Shown: in pieces, positions 34,032-43,354 of the stretch
Layout: each line of letters opens with the position of its first letter
How positions within the stretch are numbered: the first letter of the stretch is position 1
Source: UBA3537 sp964219345
Lineage (GTDB): Bacteria; Bacteroidota; Bacteroidia; Flavobacteriales; Flavobacteriaceae
Assembly: GCA_964219345.1 (NCBI GenBank)
Contig: CAXPPN010000023.1
Span: 1 to 64,000 of the forward strand
DNA length: 64,000 bases
Direction: 5' to 3'
Program-made: the position numbers and the translations under genes
Notes under the pieces: generated by a model
What the model was told of the DNA's origin: nothing
What the model saw: the letters and a program-made list of their open reading frames with translations, nothing else
Databases searched by the model: none

Positions 34032-35792
34032 ATGAAGTTTAGATTGCTTTTATTATTGATTTTTCTATCGAGTTTTGCCATGTCTCAGGTTAAATTCGAG
34101 GCAAAAACAAGTAAAACACAGCTTGGAGTGAATGAACGTTTGCGTATAGACTTTACTATGAATGAAGACGGAGATAATTTTATACCTCCAAGTTTTGAAA
34201 ATTTTAAGGTTGTTGGTGGGCCAAGTCAATCCATTAACAACTCTTGGATTAATGGTGTGCGTTCTTTCTCAAAAAGCTACACCTACTTCTTATCTCCCAC
34301 AAAAAGAGGAACTTTTACAATTGGACAATCAAGCATTGAAATTGATGGTAACACATATAAAACTTCGCCAATACAAATTACAGTCACCGCTGCTGTTGAA
34401 ATTCCTAAAGACCCAAATGACCCAAATTATATTGCTTCAGAAAGCATCCATTTAGTGGCTGAAGTTTCAACAACAAAGCCCTATTTAAATGAGCCTGTTA
34501 GTGTTATTTATAAACTTTATGTGGCAGAAAACACTGGAGTAAGAAATTGGTCTGAATTGGACAGTCCTAGATATAACGATTTTTGGAGTCAAAACATTGA
34601 AGTAAACAGACAAAATGTCAAAGAGGGTAAGTATAAAGGAGAAAACTACCGCTATGTTGTTTTAAAAAAAACAGTGCTATACCCACAAAAAACAGGAAAG
34701 TTAAGTATAGAACCACTTACCTTAGACGTTAGTGTTGAGGTGCCCTCTAAAAGAAGAGATATTTTTGGTCGTCTTATGATGACCACTACAAATCGGACTG
34801 TTACTGCTGGAAAAAGAACAATTGATGTCAAATCATTGCCAAGTAATGGAAGGCCAGACGATTTTTCTGGGGCTGTTGGAAGCTTTGAGTTTAATATGAC
34901 TTCAAATAAAAATACATTGAAAGCAACAGAAGCTTTTGATCTAAAACTTGAAGTCTCTGGAAAAGGAAATTTAAAATTATTTAAACTTCCAAAACCTAAT
35001 CTTCCTAATGCGCTTGAAGTCTATGAACCAGAGCATTCTGAAAAAGTTTCTACCAATCTCTCTGGTATGAGGGGTAGCATTTCAGACACATATACTGTTG
35101 TGCCAAATGCACAAGGGCAATATCCGATTCCAACGGTGTCTTTTTCTTACTTTGATCTCAATACAAAAACCTATAAGACGCTTACTTCAAATGACTTGGT
35201 GGTGACAGTAACTGATGACCCCGAACTCAGCTCTAATGAAAATTCCGTAACAAAAAAAGTGCAAAAAACCAATGTAACCACTTTATCAAAACAATTTTCT
35301 TCTTTCAAATCCAATGGCAATTTAGAACCAATAACTAAAACTAAATTTTATAATACTCCATTGTTTTGGTGGCTATTTTTTGGGCCTCTACTGCTCATCC
35401 CTCTAATCATTATCGTCACTCGAAATCGTGGAAAAAGAGCTTTGGATATAGAAGGTAATAAAATACGAAAAACGAACAAGCTGGCGCGAAAATATCTAAG
35501 CTCTTCAAAGAAAGCAATAGGAAATAAAGAAGCGTTTTATGTGGCTTTGGAGCGAGCTTTACACAACTATCTTAAATCTAAATTAAAAATAGAAACTAGT
35601 GATTTTAGCAAAGATAAAATTGACCAGCTTTTAACTAAAAAAGAGGTTCAAAAAGACGCAACATCTCAATTTTTAGACGTTCTAAAATCTTGTGAGCTTG
35701 CACGATACACCCCACTAGGCGTCGCCGATATGGAGCGTGATTATCAAAAAGCCGTTGAAACCATAAACACACTTGACAAACAACTAAAATAG
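34032..35792 (+). CDS. batD: BatD, exported beta-sandwich membrane protein
   Basis: This 586-residue protein has a signal peptide 1-19 (LLIFLSSFAMSQ), about 420 residues of exported beta-rich domains (BatD family), and a membrane span (about 445-468, LFWWLFFGPLLLIPLIIIV). A cytoplasmic helical tail of about 120 residues follows. The order matches BatD proteins of other Bacteroidota. It begins 3 nt after batC, which implies coupled expression. The N-terminal domain resembles that of the 554-residue protein earlier in the operon, suggesting a common ancestor. Confidence 0.9.
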   Translation: MKFRLLLLLIFLSSFAMSQVKFEAKTSKTQLGVNERLRIDFTMNEDGDNFIPPSFENFKVVGGPSQSINNSWINGVRSFSKSYTYFLSPTKRGTFTIGQSSIEIDGNTYKTSPIQITVTAAVEIPKDPNDPNYIASESIHLVAEVSTTKPYLNEPVSVIYKLYVAENTGVRNWSELDSPRYNDFWSQNIEVNRQNVKEGKYKGENYRYVVLKKTVLYPQKTGKLSIEPLTLDVSVEVPSKRRDIFGRLMMTTTNRTVTAGKRTIDVKSLPSNGRPDDFSGAVGSFEFNMTSNKNTLKATEAFDLKLEVSGKGNLKLFKLPKPNLPNALEVYEPEHSEKVSTNLSGMRGSISDTYTVVPNAQGQYPIPTVSFSYFDLNTKTYKTLTSNDLVVTVTDDPELSSNENSVTKKVQKTNVTTLSKQFSSFKSNGNLEPITKTKFYNTPLFWWLFFGPLLLIPLIIIVTRNRGKRALDIEGNKIRKTNKLARKYLSSSKKAIGNKEAFYVALERALHNYLKSKLKIETSDFSKDKIDQLLTKKEVQKDATSQFLDVLKSCELARYTPLGVADMERDYQKAVETINTLDKQLK

Positions 35793-35793
35793 T

Positions 35794-36543
35794 ATGAAAA
35801 ATATAATTATTATTTCCTTTTGGTTGATTGGAGCTCTTGGGTATTCCCAGGATAATTTGCAGTTTGATCAAGCTAACTCGCTGTATAACAATGGAAAGTA
35901 TGATGCTGCAATTTTAGCTTATGAAAACATACTTGAAAATAATTTGCACTCTAGTGCGCTGTATTTTAATATGGCTAATTGTTATTATAAATTAAACAAA
36001 ATTGCAGCTAGTATTTATTATTATGAGAAAGCATTAAAGCTATCCCCCAACGATAAAGACATTCAAAACAATTTGGGTTTTGCACAACAGATGACTATCG
36101 ATCAATTTAATGCAATCCCTGAGTTAGGGGTGTCTAAATTTTATAAAAAATTAGCACAAATATTTAGTGTTAACGGCTGGGCAATTTTATGTGTATTTCT
36201 AATGTGTGTTTTTGTTGGGTTTTTTATCGCATATTTCCTTTCTTATAATACAAAAACAAAAAGACTCTTTTTTGTAATGGGGGTATTATCTATCCTAATA
36301 CTCATTATATCTTTTATTTTACTCAACAAAAAAATAGTCTTAAACAGTGAGCGTTTTGGTATCATTTACCCACAAGAAATTAATGTAAAAACAGAGCCGA
36401 ATCTTAGAAGTGAAACTGCTTTTGTTTTACACGAAGGTACAAAAGTACAAATCATAGAATCATACAAAAATAACTGGTTAAAAATTAAACTCATAGACGG
36501 AAATATTGGATGGGTTTCAAATAATGCCCTCCAAGAATTCTAA
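35794..36543 (+). CDS. batE: BatE, TPR membrane protein with SH3-like domain
   Basis: In this 249-residue protein residues 1-16 form a signal peptide. Two TPR motifs follow (about 20-95: YNNGKYDAAILAYENIL, SALYFNMANCYYKLNKIAAS). Two membrane spans lie at about 128-150 and 162-180. The C-terminal 65 residues form a bacterial SH3-type domain (INVKTEPNLRSETAFVLHEG, then NWLKIKL, and GWVSNNALQEF), which often binds cell-wall material. It begins one base after the batD stop and ends the operon. Confidence 0.9.
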   Translation: MKNIIIISFWLIGALGYSQDNLQFDQANSLYNNGKYDAAILAYENILENNLHSSALYFNMANCYYKLNKIAASIYYYEKALKLSPNDKDIQNNLGFAQQMTIDQFNAIPELGVSKFYKKLAQIFSVNGWAILCVFLMCVFVGFFIAYFLSYNTKTKRLFFVMGVLSILILIISFILLNKKIVLNSERFGIIYPQEINVKTEPNLRSETAFVLHEGTKVQIIESYKNNWLKIKLIDGNIGWVSNNALQEF

Positions 36544-36613
36544 TTTTATTTACTTATGGTATAACACAATACATTTTATTTAAACACATTTTTTAAGCCC
36601 TAAACTAAACTCC

Positions 36614-37707
36614 ATGAAAAACACAAACAACCTATTCTCAAACATTAAGGGTGATGCCTTCGGCGGTATCACTGCAGGAATCGTTGCTTTACCACTAGCA
36701 CTCGCCTTTGGCGTTTCCTCTGGTCTTGGTCCAAGCGCTGGACTTTATGGTGCTATTTTTATAAGTTTTTTTGCTGCACTTTATGGTGGAACAAACACAC
36801 AAATCTCTGGTCCAACCGCACCAATGACAGCGGTAAGTATGGTTATTATTGCTGGCATTGTTGCTGCCAATGATGGCAACGTAGAAAAAGCTTTACCATC
36901 CATTTTGATGGTGTTTTTATTGGCGGAAATAATGCAAATTGGCCTAGGTTTTTTAGGACTTGGAAAATATATAAAATACATTCCGTACCCTGTTGTTTCT
37001 GGATTTATGACAGCAATTGGTGTCATTATTCTTTTAAGTCAAATCTTACCCTCTTTGGGATACAATCCAAAAGAAGATTTAGAATATGTTAATCAGTTTA
37101 AACCACAAGCAGAAGAAATTATTCTTGAAAATATTTTAAAAGACGAAGCCGGTGAAGGGATTCTTGTTTTAGAGGATTTTAAAGAAACTATAAAAAGAGC
37201 ATATTAATTGTTTTAATTTTATCAACGTTTTGGGATTTAATTTTTGCTGTTGGGATTGGACTACTCATTTCGTGTTTAATGTTTATGAAACTTATTGGCG
37301 TTCTTACAGCTGAACGCTCAGAGCTTGATACTTTGAAGGAAGAAGCATGGCCAGATGAAATAGATTTTCCAAAAAACTTAAAAGGAGAGGTTTTTATAAA
37401 ACACATCAAAGGACCATTATTTTTTGGGTCAACTTCTGAATTTCAACAATTATATAAGCAAATTCCCGAAGGAGCAAAAACAGTTGTGATTCGACTTAGT
37501 AGAATGCAATATATGGATCAATCGGGTTTGTATGTGATGGAAGATACACTTCAAGATTTAAAAGCTAAAGGCGTAGATGTGATTTTTGTAGGGCTTCTAA
37601 AACAGCCTAGATACATGATGGAGCGCATTGATATAATTCCCGATTTTATTCCAGAGGAACGTATATATCAATCATTCAAAGCTTATTTAAGCAGCCTATC
37701 TAAATAG
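36614..37707 (+). pseudogene. SulP-family anion transporter with central deletion
   Basis: The left part (36614-37207) gives 197 residues with the conserved start TAGIVALPLALAFGVSSGLG and four membrane spans, then LVLEDFKETIKRAY and a stop. The right part is in another frame (from about 37204). It encodes ILSTFWDLIFAVGIGLLIS, the normal penultimate region, and then a STAS domain (about 37330-37680, MQYMDQSGLYVMEDTL) to a stop at 37707. Intact SulP proteins have about 560-600 residues; only about 365 remain. Some 200 residues covering the central spans are missing at a junction near 37198-37208. This is a deletion pseudogene, unless mis-assembled. Confidence 0.87.
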
Positions 37708-37711
37708 CTTT

Positions 37712-38239
37712 TTATTCTTGTTCTGAATTTTTAGTTTTTGGAATCTCCAGTATCTTATCCTCATTAATAAATTGAGGTAAAATCATTGGAGCTATAGATG
37801 CGACTGGTTTATATAAAATTGAATCTTCCAATTCTTCTTCTGAAACCAATGAGAGCGTATTATTGAAACGATCAAAAACAAGCAATAAAACGGAAAGAGT
37901 AAGTGCAATTTTTAACCCCCCAAAAAGTGCACCCAATAATTTATTAATGATACCAAGAGCGGCAAAGTTTGCAAGTTTTGTTAATGCCTTTCCAGCAAGA
38001 GATATCGCCAAAACAATAACAACAAAAGTGATTATAAAAGAGGAAATGTTTATTTTTTTTCCTGACCAGTCCACATAATTTGATAAAAATTCTGCGGCAT
38101 AATTACTAAAGTGAACCGCTCCATATACCCCCAACATTAACGCCAAAAGTGAGGCCACCTCTACAAACAAGCCTTTGAAAAAACCTTTAATAATTCCATA
38201 AATAATGAGTGCTCCAAGGATAATATCAATAACAGGCAT
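37712..38239 (-). CDS. cvpA: CvpA-family inner-membrane protein
   Basis: This 175-residue protein has four hydrophobic segments (about 3-20, 27-45, 66-85, 98-118) and the opening IDIILGALIIYGIIKGFFKG that marks the CvpA/colicin V production family. The C-terminal tail is soluble and acidic. Members influence envelope function in other bacteria; the molecular role is unknown. It converges with the SulP remnant (4 nt apart) and is divergent from the 38303 gene. Confidence 0.88.
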   Translation of the reverse strand: MPVIDIILGALIIYGIIKGFFKGLFVEVASLLALMLGVYGAVHFSNYAAEFLSNYVDWSGKKINISSFIITFVVIVLAISLAGKALTKLANFAALGIINKLLGALFGGLKIALTLSVLLLVFDRFNNTLSLVSEEELEDSILYKPVASIAPMILPQFINEDKILEIPKTKNSEQE

Positions 38240-38302
38240 AAAAAGAATTTGAGTTATTATTTCTTTAATGAGAAATTTGAGTCTAAATTTACAAAATAAA
38301 TT

Positions 38303-38659
38303 ATGGCAAGAGACGAAAAACTAAAAAAACGCTGGGAAACACTTGTAGAAAAACTCTCTCTACGCTTTGCTGATGGTGCACCATTGGACCTCGATGGAAT
38401 TATTTATCTTATTGGTGTTCAAGAACTTGGGCAGCTTCATCGCCGCTTCAAAAAAGACGAAAAACTCAACTTAATGCATATTGCTATTTGTAGACTTTTG
38501 TTGCCATATGGGTATTACGAGCTTGATTTTGTTGATAAAGATGGATGGCCACACTATAAAATAAAGGCACAATTGCCCAATTTAAAAGCAGGAGAACAAA
38601 GTGTTTTAATGAAAGAAGCTATTGTAAACTATTTTCTCGAACACGAATTTATTAGATAA
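38303..38659 (+). CDS. Conserved unknown protein (118 aa)
   Basis: This 118-residue soluble protein opens ARDEKLKKRWETLVEKLSLRFADG and contains LIGVQELGQLHRRFKKDEK and LLLPYGYYELDFVDKDGWPHY. It is very regular and well conserved in codon pattern, so it is a real gene. I recall similar flavobacterial proteins of unknown function beside pheS. No known domain or cofactor site is visible; helices dominate. It starts 64 nt after the divergent cvpA and ends 32 nt before pheS, perhaps in one transcript. Confidence 0.75.
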   Translation: MARDEKLKKRWETLVEKLSLRFADGAPLDLDGIIYLIGVQELGQLHRRFKKDEKLNLMHIAICRLLLPYGYYELDFVDKDGWPHYKIKAQLPNLKAGEQSVLMKEAIVNYFLEHEFIR

Positions 38660-38691
38660 GATTTCTTAAATTTGGCTTTTATTTCAAAACC

Positions 38692-39711
38692 ATGATTGAC
38701 CGCATTCAAAAATTAATTGACGAAGCCAATAGTTTTACAACAAACTCTGCTACTGAACTTGAGGCTTTTCGAATAAAGTTTTTAGGCAAAAAAGGGCTTT
38801 TAAATGATTTGTTTGCTGACTTCAAATCGGTGCCAAATGATCAAAAAAAAGCCTATGGTCAAGCCATAAATACGCTAAAGTCTACAGCGCAAGAAAAAGT
38901 AAATTCTCTCAAAACTAGCCTCGAAAGCAACAATTCAAATGCTTCATCTCTGGGAGATTTGACACGTCCTGGTGAACCAACAAACATTGGTGGTCGACAC
39001 CCAATCTCTTTAGTGAAAAATCAAATTATAGACATCTTTTCTCGAATAGGATTTAACGTTAGTGAAGGGCCAGAAATTGAAGATGATTGGCACAATTTTA
39101 CGGCTTTAAATTTACCAGAGCATCATCCTGCAAGAGATATGCAAGACACTTTTTTTGTACAAACAAATCCTGATATCTTATTGCGTACTCATACAAGTTC
39201 CGTTCAGGTGCGTTATATGGAAAACAACAGACCTCCTATTCGAACTATTTCACCTGGAAGAGTATATCGAAACGAAGCAATTTCTGCGCGTTCTCATTGC
39301 TTTTTCCATCAAGTTGAAGGCTTGTACATAGATAAAAATGTAAGTTTTGCCGATTTGAAACAAACCCTCCAATATTTTACAACTGAACTTTTTGGTAAAT
39401 CAAAAATTCGCCTTAGGCCCTCTTATTTTCCTTTTACGGAGCCTAGCGCAGAAGTGGATGTATATTGGGGACTTGAAACTGAAACTGATTATAAAATGAC
39501 AAAAGGAACTGGTTGGCTGGAAATTATGGGTTGTGGAATGGTGGATCCAAATGTCCTTGAAAATTGTGGAATTGACACCAAAGAATATACTGGGTTTGCT
39601 TTTGGAATGGGGATAGATCGTATCGCTTTGTTGCTGCATCAAATCAATGATATTCGCTTATTAAGTGAAAATGACATACGTTTTTTGGAGCAATTTAAAA
39701 GCACCTTATAG
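38692..39711 (+). CDS. pheS: Phenylalanyl-tRNA synthetase alpha subunit
   Basis: This 339-residue catalytic subunit charges tRNA-Phe with phenylalanine. An N-terminal coiled coil (about 1-85) is followed by the class II core: RHPISLVKNQIIDIF (about 103), GPEIEDDWHNF (about 126), HPARDMQDTFFV (about 145), RTHTSSVQVRYM (about 168) and the late motif 3, GFAFGMGIDRIALL (about 305). The length is normal. The beta subunit gene (pheT) is not in this window, which is common in Bacteroidota. It ends 20 nt before the converging gpsA. Confidence 0.96.
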   Translation: MIDRIQKLIDEANSFTTNSATELEAFRIKFLGKKGLLNDLFADFKSVPNDQKKAYGQAINTLKSTAQEKVNSLKTSLESNNSNASSLGDLTRPGEPTNIGGRHPISLVKNQIIDIFSRIGFNVSEGPEIEDDWHNFTALNLPEHHPARDMQDTFFVQTNPDILLRTHTSSVQVRYMENNRPPIRTISPGRVYRNEAISARSHCFFHQVEGLYIDKNVSFADLKQTLQYFTTELFGKSKIRLRPSYFPFTEPSAEVDVYWGLETETDYKMTKGTGWLEIMGCGMVDPNVLENCGIDTKEYTGFAFGMGIDRIALLLHQINDIRLLSENDIRFLEQFKSTL

Positions 39712-39731
39712 TACCGCTCAATAAAAACTAG

Positions 39732-40733
39732 TTAATCTAAATTTTCAGTTAATTTCTTTAATGCACGTTTGGGGTTCTTATTGTTGTAGAGTACCTGATA
39801 TACCATATCAATAATTGGAGTTCTTGCAGAATTTTTAGAATTTTGATTAATTTTATAAGCACTTTTCGTCGCATAATAGCCTTCCGCAACCATATTCATC
39901 TCCATTTGTGCAGACTTCACTGTGTAGCCCTTACCAATCATATTGCCAAACATTCTATTTCGGGAAAAGGTTGAATACCCTGTGACCAACAAATCACCTA
40001 AATAGACTGTTTCATTGATTTTACGTTTCATCTTATATACTTTCTTAATGAAACGCTTCATTTCACGAATAGCATTGCTCATCAAAACACTTTGAAAATT
40101 ATCGCCATACCCCAATCCATGAGCAATTCCTGCTGCTATAGCATAAATGTTTTTCAACATGGCTGCATACTCTGCTCCAATAACATCATCGTGAATTTTT
40201 GTATTTATATAATGATTAGAAATTTGATTTGCTATGGCCTTTGCTATATCTTTATTTGTACAGGCAATGGTTAAATACGAAAGTCGCTCTAATGCCACTT
40301 CTTCGGCATGACATGGGCCCACCAAAACCGCAACTTGATCAAATGGGACGCCTAGGTTTTGATGAAAATGCTCTCCAACCAAAAGCCCTGTTTCTGGAAC
40401 TATTCCTTTTACGGCAGATAAAATTATTTTGTCTGAAATATTTATATTTAACAAATTGAGTTGCTCATAAATAAATGCGGATGGAATCGCAAAGACTAAC
40501 ACGTCTGCTGAACGCGCTACTTTATTTATATCATCACTCAACACAAGTCGGTTGACATCAAACTCAACGGAGCTTAAATATGAGGGGTTGTGTTGCTCTT
40601 TTTTTATGTACTCAATTGTTTGAGGTTTACGTATATACCAACCAACAGAGTCTGTTTTCTCGCACAACATTTTTACAATTGCTGTTGCCCAGCTGCCGCT
40701 TCCAAAGACTGTATATTTTAATTGTGATGCCAT
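39732..40733 (-). CDS. gpsA: Glycerol-3-phosphate dehydrogenase (NAD(P)+)
   Basis: This 333-residue enzyme reduces dihydroxyacetone phosphate to sn-glycerol 3-phosphate for phospholipid synthesis. The Rossmann motif is VFGSGSWATAIVKML (residue 9). VLVFAIPSAF (about 80), ILSAVKGIVPETG (about 103), VGPCHAEEV (about 140) and the catalytic-Lys region AAMLKNIYAIAAGIAHGLGYGDN (seen as YAAMLKNIYAIAAG, about 190) follow. The length matches the family. It is single and convergent with pheS. A TAnnTTTG-type box (CAAAAGTA on the plus strand, 40753-40760) lies 20 nt upstream. Confidence 0.95.
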   Translation of the reverse strand: MASQLKYTVFGSGSWATAIVKMLCEKTDSVGWYIRKPQTIEYIKKEQHNPSYLSSVEFDVNRLVLSDDINKVARSADVLVFAIPSAFIYEQLNLLNINISDKIILSAVKGIVPETGLLVGEHFHQNLGVPFDQVAVLVGPCHAEEVALERLSYLTIACTNKDIAKAIANQISNHYINTKIHDDVIGAEYAAMLKNIYAIAAGIAHGLGYGDNFQSVLMSNAIREMKRFIKKVYKMKRKINETVYLGDLLVTGYSTFSRNRMFGNMIGKGYTVKSAQMEMNMVAEGYYATKSAYKINQNSKNSARTPIIDMVYQVLYNNKNPKRALKKLTENLD

Positions 40734-40852
40734 TTTTTAAAATTTACCTGAACAAAAGTACTAAAAAATTAATGCTTATAATCTATTGAATATCAGCAAC
40801 ATACTCTTTTGGCACGTATTTTGAAACCACATAAGTAATTTAAATCTGATAC

Positions 40853-41818
40853 ATGATGAAAACGCTAAAACTTTATTTTCTGTCCTTTCTTTCTCTATTT
40901 CTTTTTTTGTCTTGTGAGCGTAACGATCTTCATGTGCCCGCAAATAATAATAACAATATTTCACTAGAGCAACTCTTAAGAACCTATGAGCTTTGGTATG
41001 TTGATCTCAATAGTACTAGTGGTAATGGGCAAACGGCATTTGTTGAAATGGCATTCACACTATCATTTTTAAACGGAAATTTATATGCAAATAACAATTT
41101 GGTTGGGTTTGGTGAACAAGGAAATGGCTATGGAATTTCTGTTGGCGAATATGAAACCGGTGGGATTATTTTGGATATTTATCATGATATCGATGGACAT
41201 CAACGTTTTGCAGTATATCAAGAGAGTGCAACCTCAATTGAGCTTTATAACCCATCCAACAACACATCATATTTTTTAGACGGATATCAACGAAACGAGT
41301 TTGACTACGATAAGGTGTTTTTTGAAAATGTGGACTATTTTCTTCAAGAATACAAGTCTTGGGAAAAAACACTTACAAGTGCTGAGGGTAATGAAACTAA
41401 TTTTGATAATGAAAACTACCTCTATTTTTTCAATGAAAACAACAATAATTTATTCAAAAGTTCAGAGGACGAAGATATTGGTAATGTCGATAATATTTAT
41501 TGGGATTATACAGGAGAATATATTGTAGAACATATTTCTGGTGGTGATACAAAAAAACTAACTTTAGACTATGATTTTTATGGTGATGACCTTTTTGAGT
41601 TATCTGTAATAAATGACGAACTGATAAGACTATACCATTCAGGTTCTGGAAAAACTTACGAATTTCGTGGCGTCAATAATATTGTGTTTATGAGAACACA
41701 AGAAAACGGTAAATCAGGCAATAGCTCGATGAAGGTTCGTCCACAAAAAACAATAAGAAAAGAGAATTTGCGCGCTAAGAAGCGCTCCAATACGGCAACC
41801 TATTTTGCTAAGCCGTAA
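40853..41818 (+). CDS. Lipoprotein with duplicated beta domain (321 aa)
   Basis: This 321-residue exported lipoprotein has a signal peptide ending LFLSC, with Cys the lipid anchor (about residue 20). After an Asn-rich linker come two similar domains of about 110 residues. One begins LLRTYELWYVDL and ends TSYFLDGYQR; the other begins FLQEYKSWEKTL and ends KTYEFRGV. Both alternate short strands and Asn/Asp/Gly turns, as in lipocalin-like folds. A basic Arg/Lys tail ends it. Similar flavobacterial entries are, to my memory, labelled nicotinic acid mononucleotide adenyltransferase, but the sequence shows no nucleotide-binding site, so that name looks wrong. Confidence 0.8.
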   Translation: MMKTLKLYFLSFLSLFLFLSCERNDLHVPANNNNNISLEQLLRTYELWYVDLNSTSGNGQTAFVEMAFTLSFLNGNLYANNNLVGFGEQGNGYGISVGEYETGGIILDIYHDIDGHQRFAVYQESATSIELYNPSNNTSYFLDGYQRNEFDYDKVFFENVDYFLQEYKSWEKTLTSAEGNETNFDNENYLYFFNENNNNLFKSSEDEDIGNVDNIYWDYTGEYIVEHISGGDTKKLTLDYDFYGDDLFELSVINDELIRLYHSGSGKTYEFRGVNNIVFMRTQENGKSGNSSMKVRPQKTIRKENLRAKKRSNTATYFAKP

Positions 41819-42590
41819 ATTTTTGAGAGATGGTGTCTAAAAAACGGGTTTCATAGTCTTCTTTTCCATCCCAATTATTGTAATCTGGTTTGATGATGTT
41901 TTCAATAAAATCTGAAATTTCTTCAAAAGAATCCATTGTTGTTAGTTGAGACATCACTCGGTCGTAATCTTCATTATTGTTTTCAAACAAATGATTTACA
42001 AAGGCAAGACGATCGTTGAGCCCAATTTGAAAACCAGGAGTTTTAAGTTGATCGTTTAAAGATGTTTTCGTTGTTGATGGTGATTCTTTTTCTTGTTCAA
42101 TAGCAGGCTCTATAACTTCGTCTTCTAGTGGTGCAAATATTGGAAGCTGATTGTAATTTGGTGTCAAGGCAGAAAGATCTTCTTCTATTTGTTCTGGTTC
42201 TTGTTTTTCATTTAATTCATCAACCAAATCATCAACAGCTGCAGTTTCTTGAGGCATTTGAGCAACAATATCTTTAATTTTTTCTATAGCAGGCTCCATT
42301 ATGGCCTCCTCTTCGTTATTGTCAATATTGACAAAAACTTTCTCGTCAACCTCAACTGAGTCAGTTACTTTGTTATTAAAAGCGCCTTCAAGGGCATCAA
42401 AAAAAGAAGCGCTTGTATCAATATCATCTGGTAGCTCACCTTCAAAATGCTCTTCTAAGAATTTTAGAATAGAAATCTTTTGGTATAACTGTGCTATTTC
42501 TTCATGCATTTTTGATAAATCTTCCTTACCTGTTAATTTTAGCACCCTGTGTGCTATACTTATAAGTTCAGACTCTAGTTTCTTTTTCAT
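41808..42590 (-). CDS. Conserved Bacteroidota protein of unknown function (260 aa)
   Basis: This 260-residue soluble protein has no signal or membrane span. The N-terminal helices (residues 1-60, ISIAHRVLKLTGKED, then LYQKISILKFLEEHFEG) and C-terminal helices (about 190-260, GLNDRLAFVNHLFENN with FIENIIKPDYNNWDGKEDYE) are well structured. The central 120 residues are acidic and probably disordered. The two-end pattern is common among flavobacterial unknowns I recall. The 3' end overlaps that of the lipoprotein gene by 11 nt. It is divergent from tdk. Confidence 0.75.
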   Translation of the reverse strand: MKKKLESELISIAHRVLKLTGKEDLSKMHEEIAQLYQKISILKFLEEHFEGELPDDIDTSASFFDALEGAFNNKVTDSVEVDEKVFVNIDNNEEEAIMEPAIEKIKDIVAQMPQETAAVDDLVDELNEKQEPEQIEEDLSALTPNYNQLPIFAPLEDEVIEPAIEQEKESPSTTKTSLNDQLKTPGFQIGLNDRLAFVNHLFENNNEDYDRVMSQLTTMDSFEEISDFIENIIKPDYNNWDGKEDYETRFLDTISQKFTA

Positions 42591-42707
42591 TACAAAACAA
42601 AATTAATACGTTGAAATAAGTTTTAGTGTTATGCTTTTATTTTTAGTAAATTTACATCACCTTTATTAAAAGCAAATAAAATAATTTGCTTGCGTTAAAA
42701 TTACAAA

Positions 42708-43349
42708 ATGTTTCTTGAAAATACAGTAAATGCTAAAGAACAATTTGGATGGATCGAAGTGATCTGTGGTTCAATGTTTTCTGGAAAAACTGAAGAATTA
42801 ATTCGGCGTCTAAAACGCGCTCAGTTTGCCAAACAAAAAGTTGAAATATTTAAGCCAGCAATAGATGTTCGGTATGATGAAGATCGTGTTGTTTCTCATG
42901 ACGCCAATGAAATTAGATCTACTCCTGTCCCTGCGGCCTCCAACATTCCTCTTTTGGCGGATGGGTGCGATGTGGTTGGCATAGACGAGGCTCAGTTTTT
43001 TGACGATGAAATTGTAAGTGTTTGTAATGCATTAGCCAACAAGGGGGTTCGCGTTATTGTTGCTGGTCTAGACATGGATTTTAAAGGCAACCCCTTTGGG
43101 CCTATGCCAAATCTTATGGCCACTGCAGAATATGTAACCAAAGTACACGCTGTATGCACCAGAACAGGAAATTTAGCACAATATAGTTTCCGTAAGTCAA
43201 GTGATGATAAATTAGTTCTTTTGGGAGAAGTTAAAGAATATGAGCCTCTGAGTCGAGGTGCATTTTACAAGGCCATGACTAAGGAAAGAATTAAAGACTT
43301 GGACGTTCTTGACCCTGAAAATATAGAAGCTAAAAAGAAAAAAAATTAA
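42708..43349 (+). CDS. tdk: Thymidine kinase (type II)
   Basis: This 213-residue enzyme phosphorylates thymidine for salvage. The Walker A motif is GSMFSGKTEELIRRL (residue 21). Walker B / DEAQFFDDEI lies near residue 95. The substrate lasso region MDFKGNPFGPMPNLMATAEYV (quoted in parts) lies near 122, and ARTGNL-like CTRTGNLAQYSFR near 148. The usual zinc-binding Cys set is reduced: only Cys in HAVCTRTG is evident near the lasso, as in some bacterial TKs. alr follows after 5 nt. Confidence 0.94.
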   Translation: MFLENTVNAKEQFGWIEVICGSMFSGKTEELIRRLKRAQFAKQKVEIFKPAIDVRYDEDRVVSHDANEIRSTPVPAASNIPLLADGCDVVGIDEAQFFDDEIVSVCNALANKGVRVIVAGLDMDFKGNPFGPMPNLMATAEYVTKVHAVCTRTGNLAQYSFRKSSDDKLVLLGEVKEYEPLSRGAFYKAMTKERIKDLDVLDPENIEAKKKKN

Positions 43350-43354
43350 CTCTT

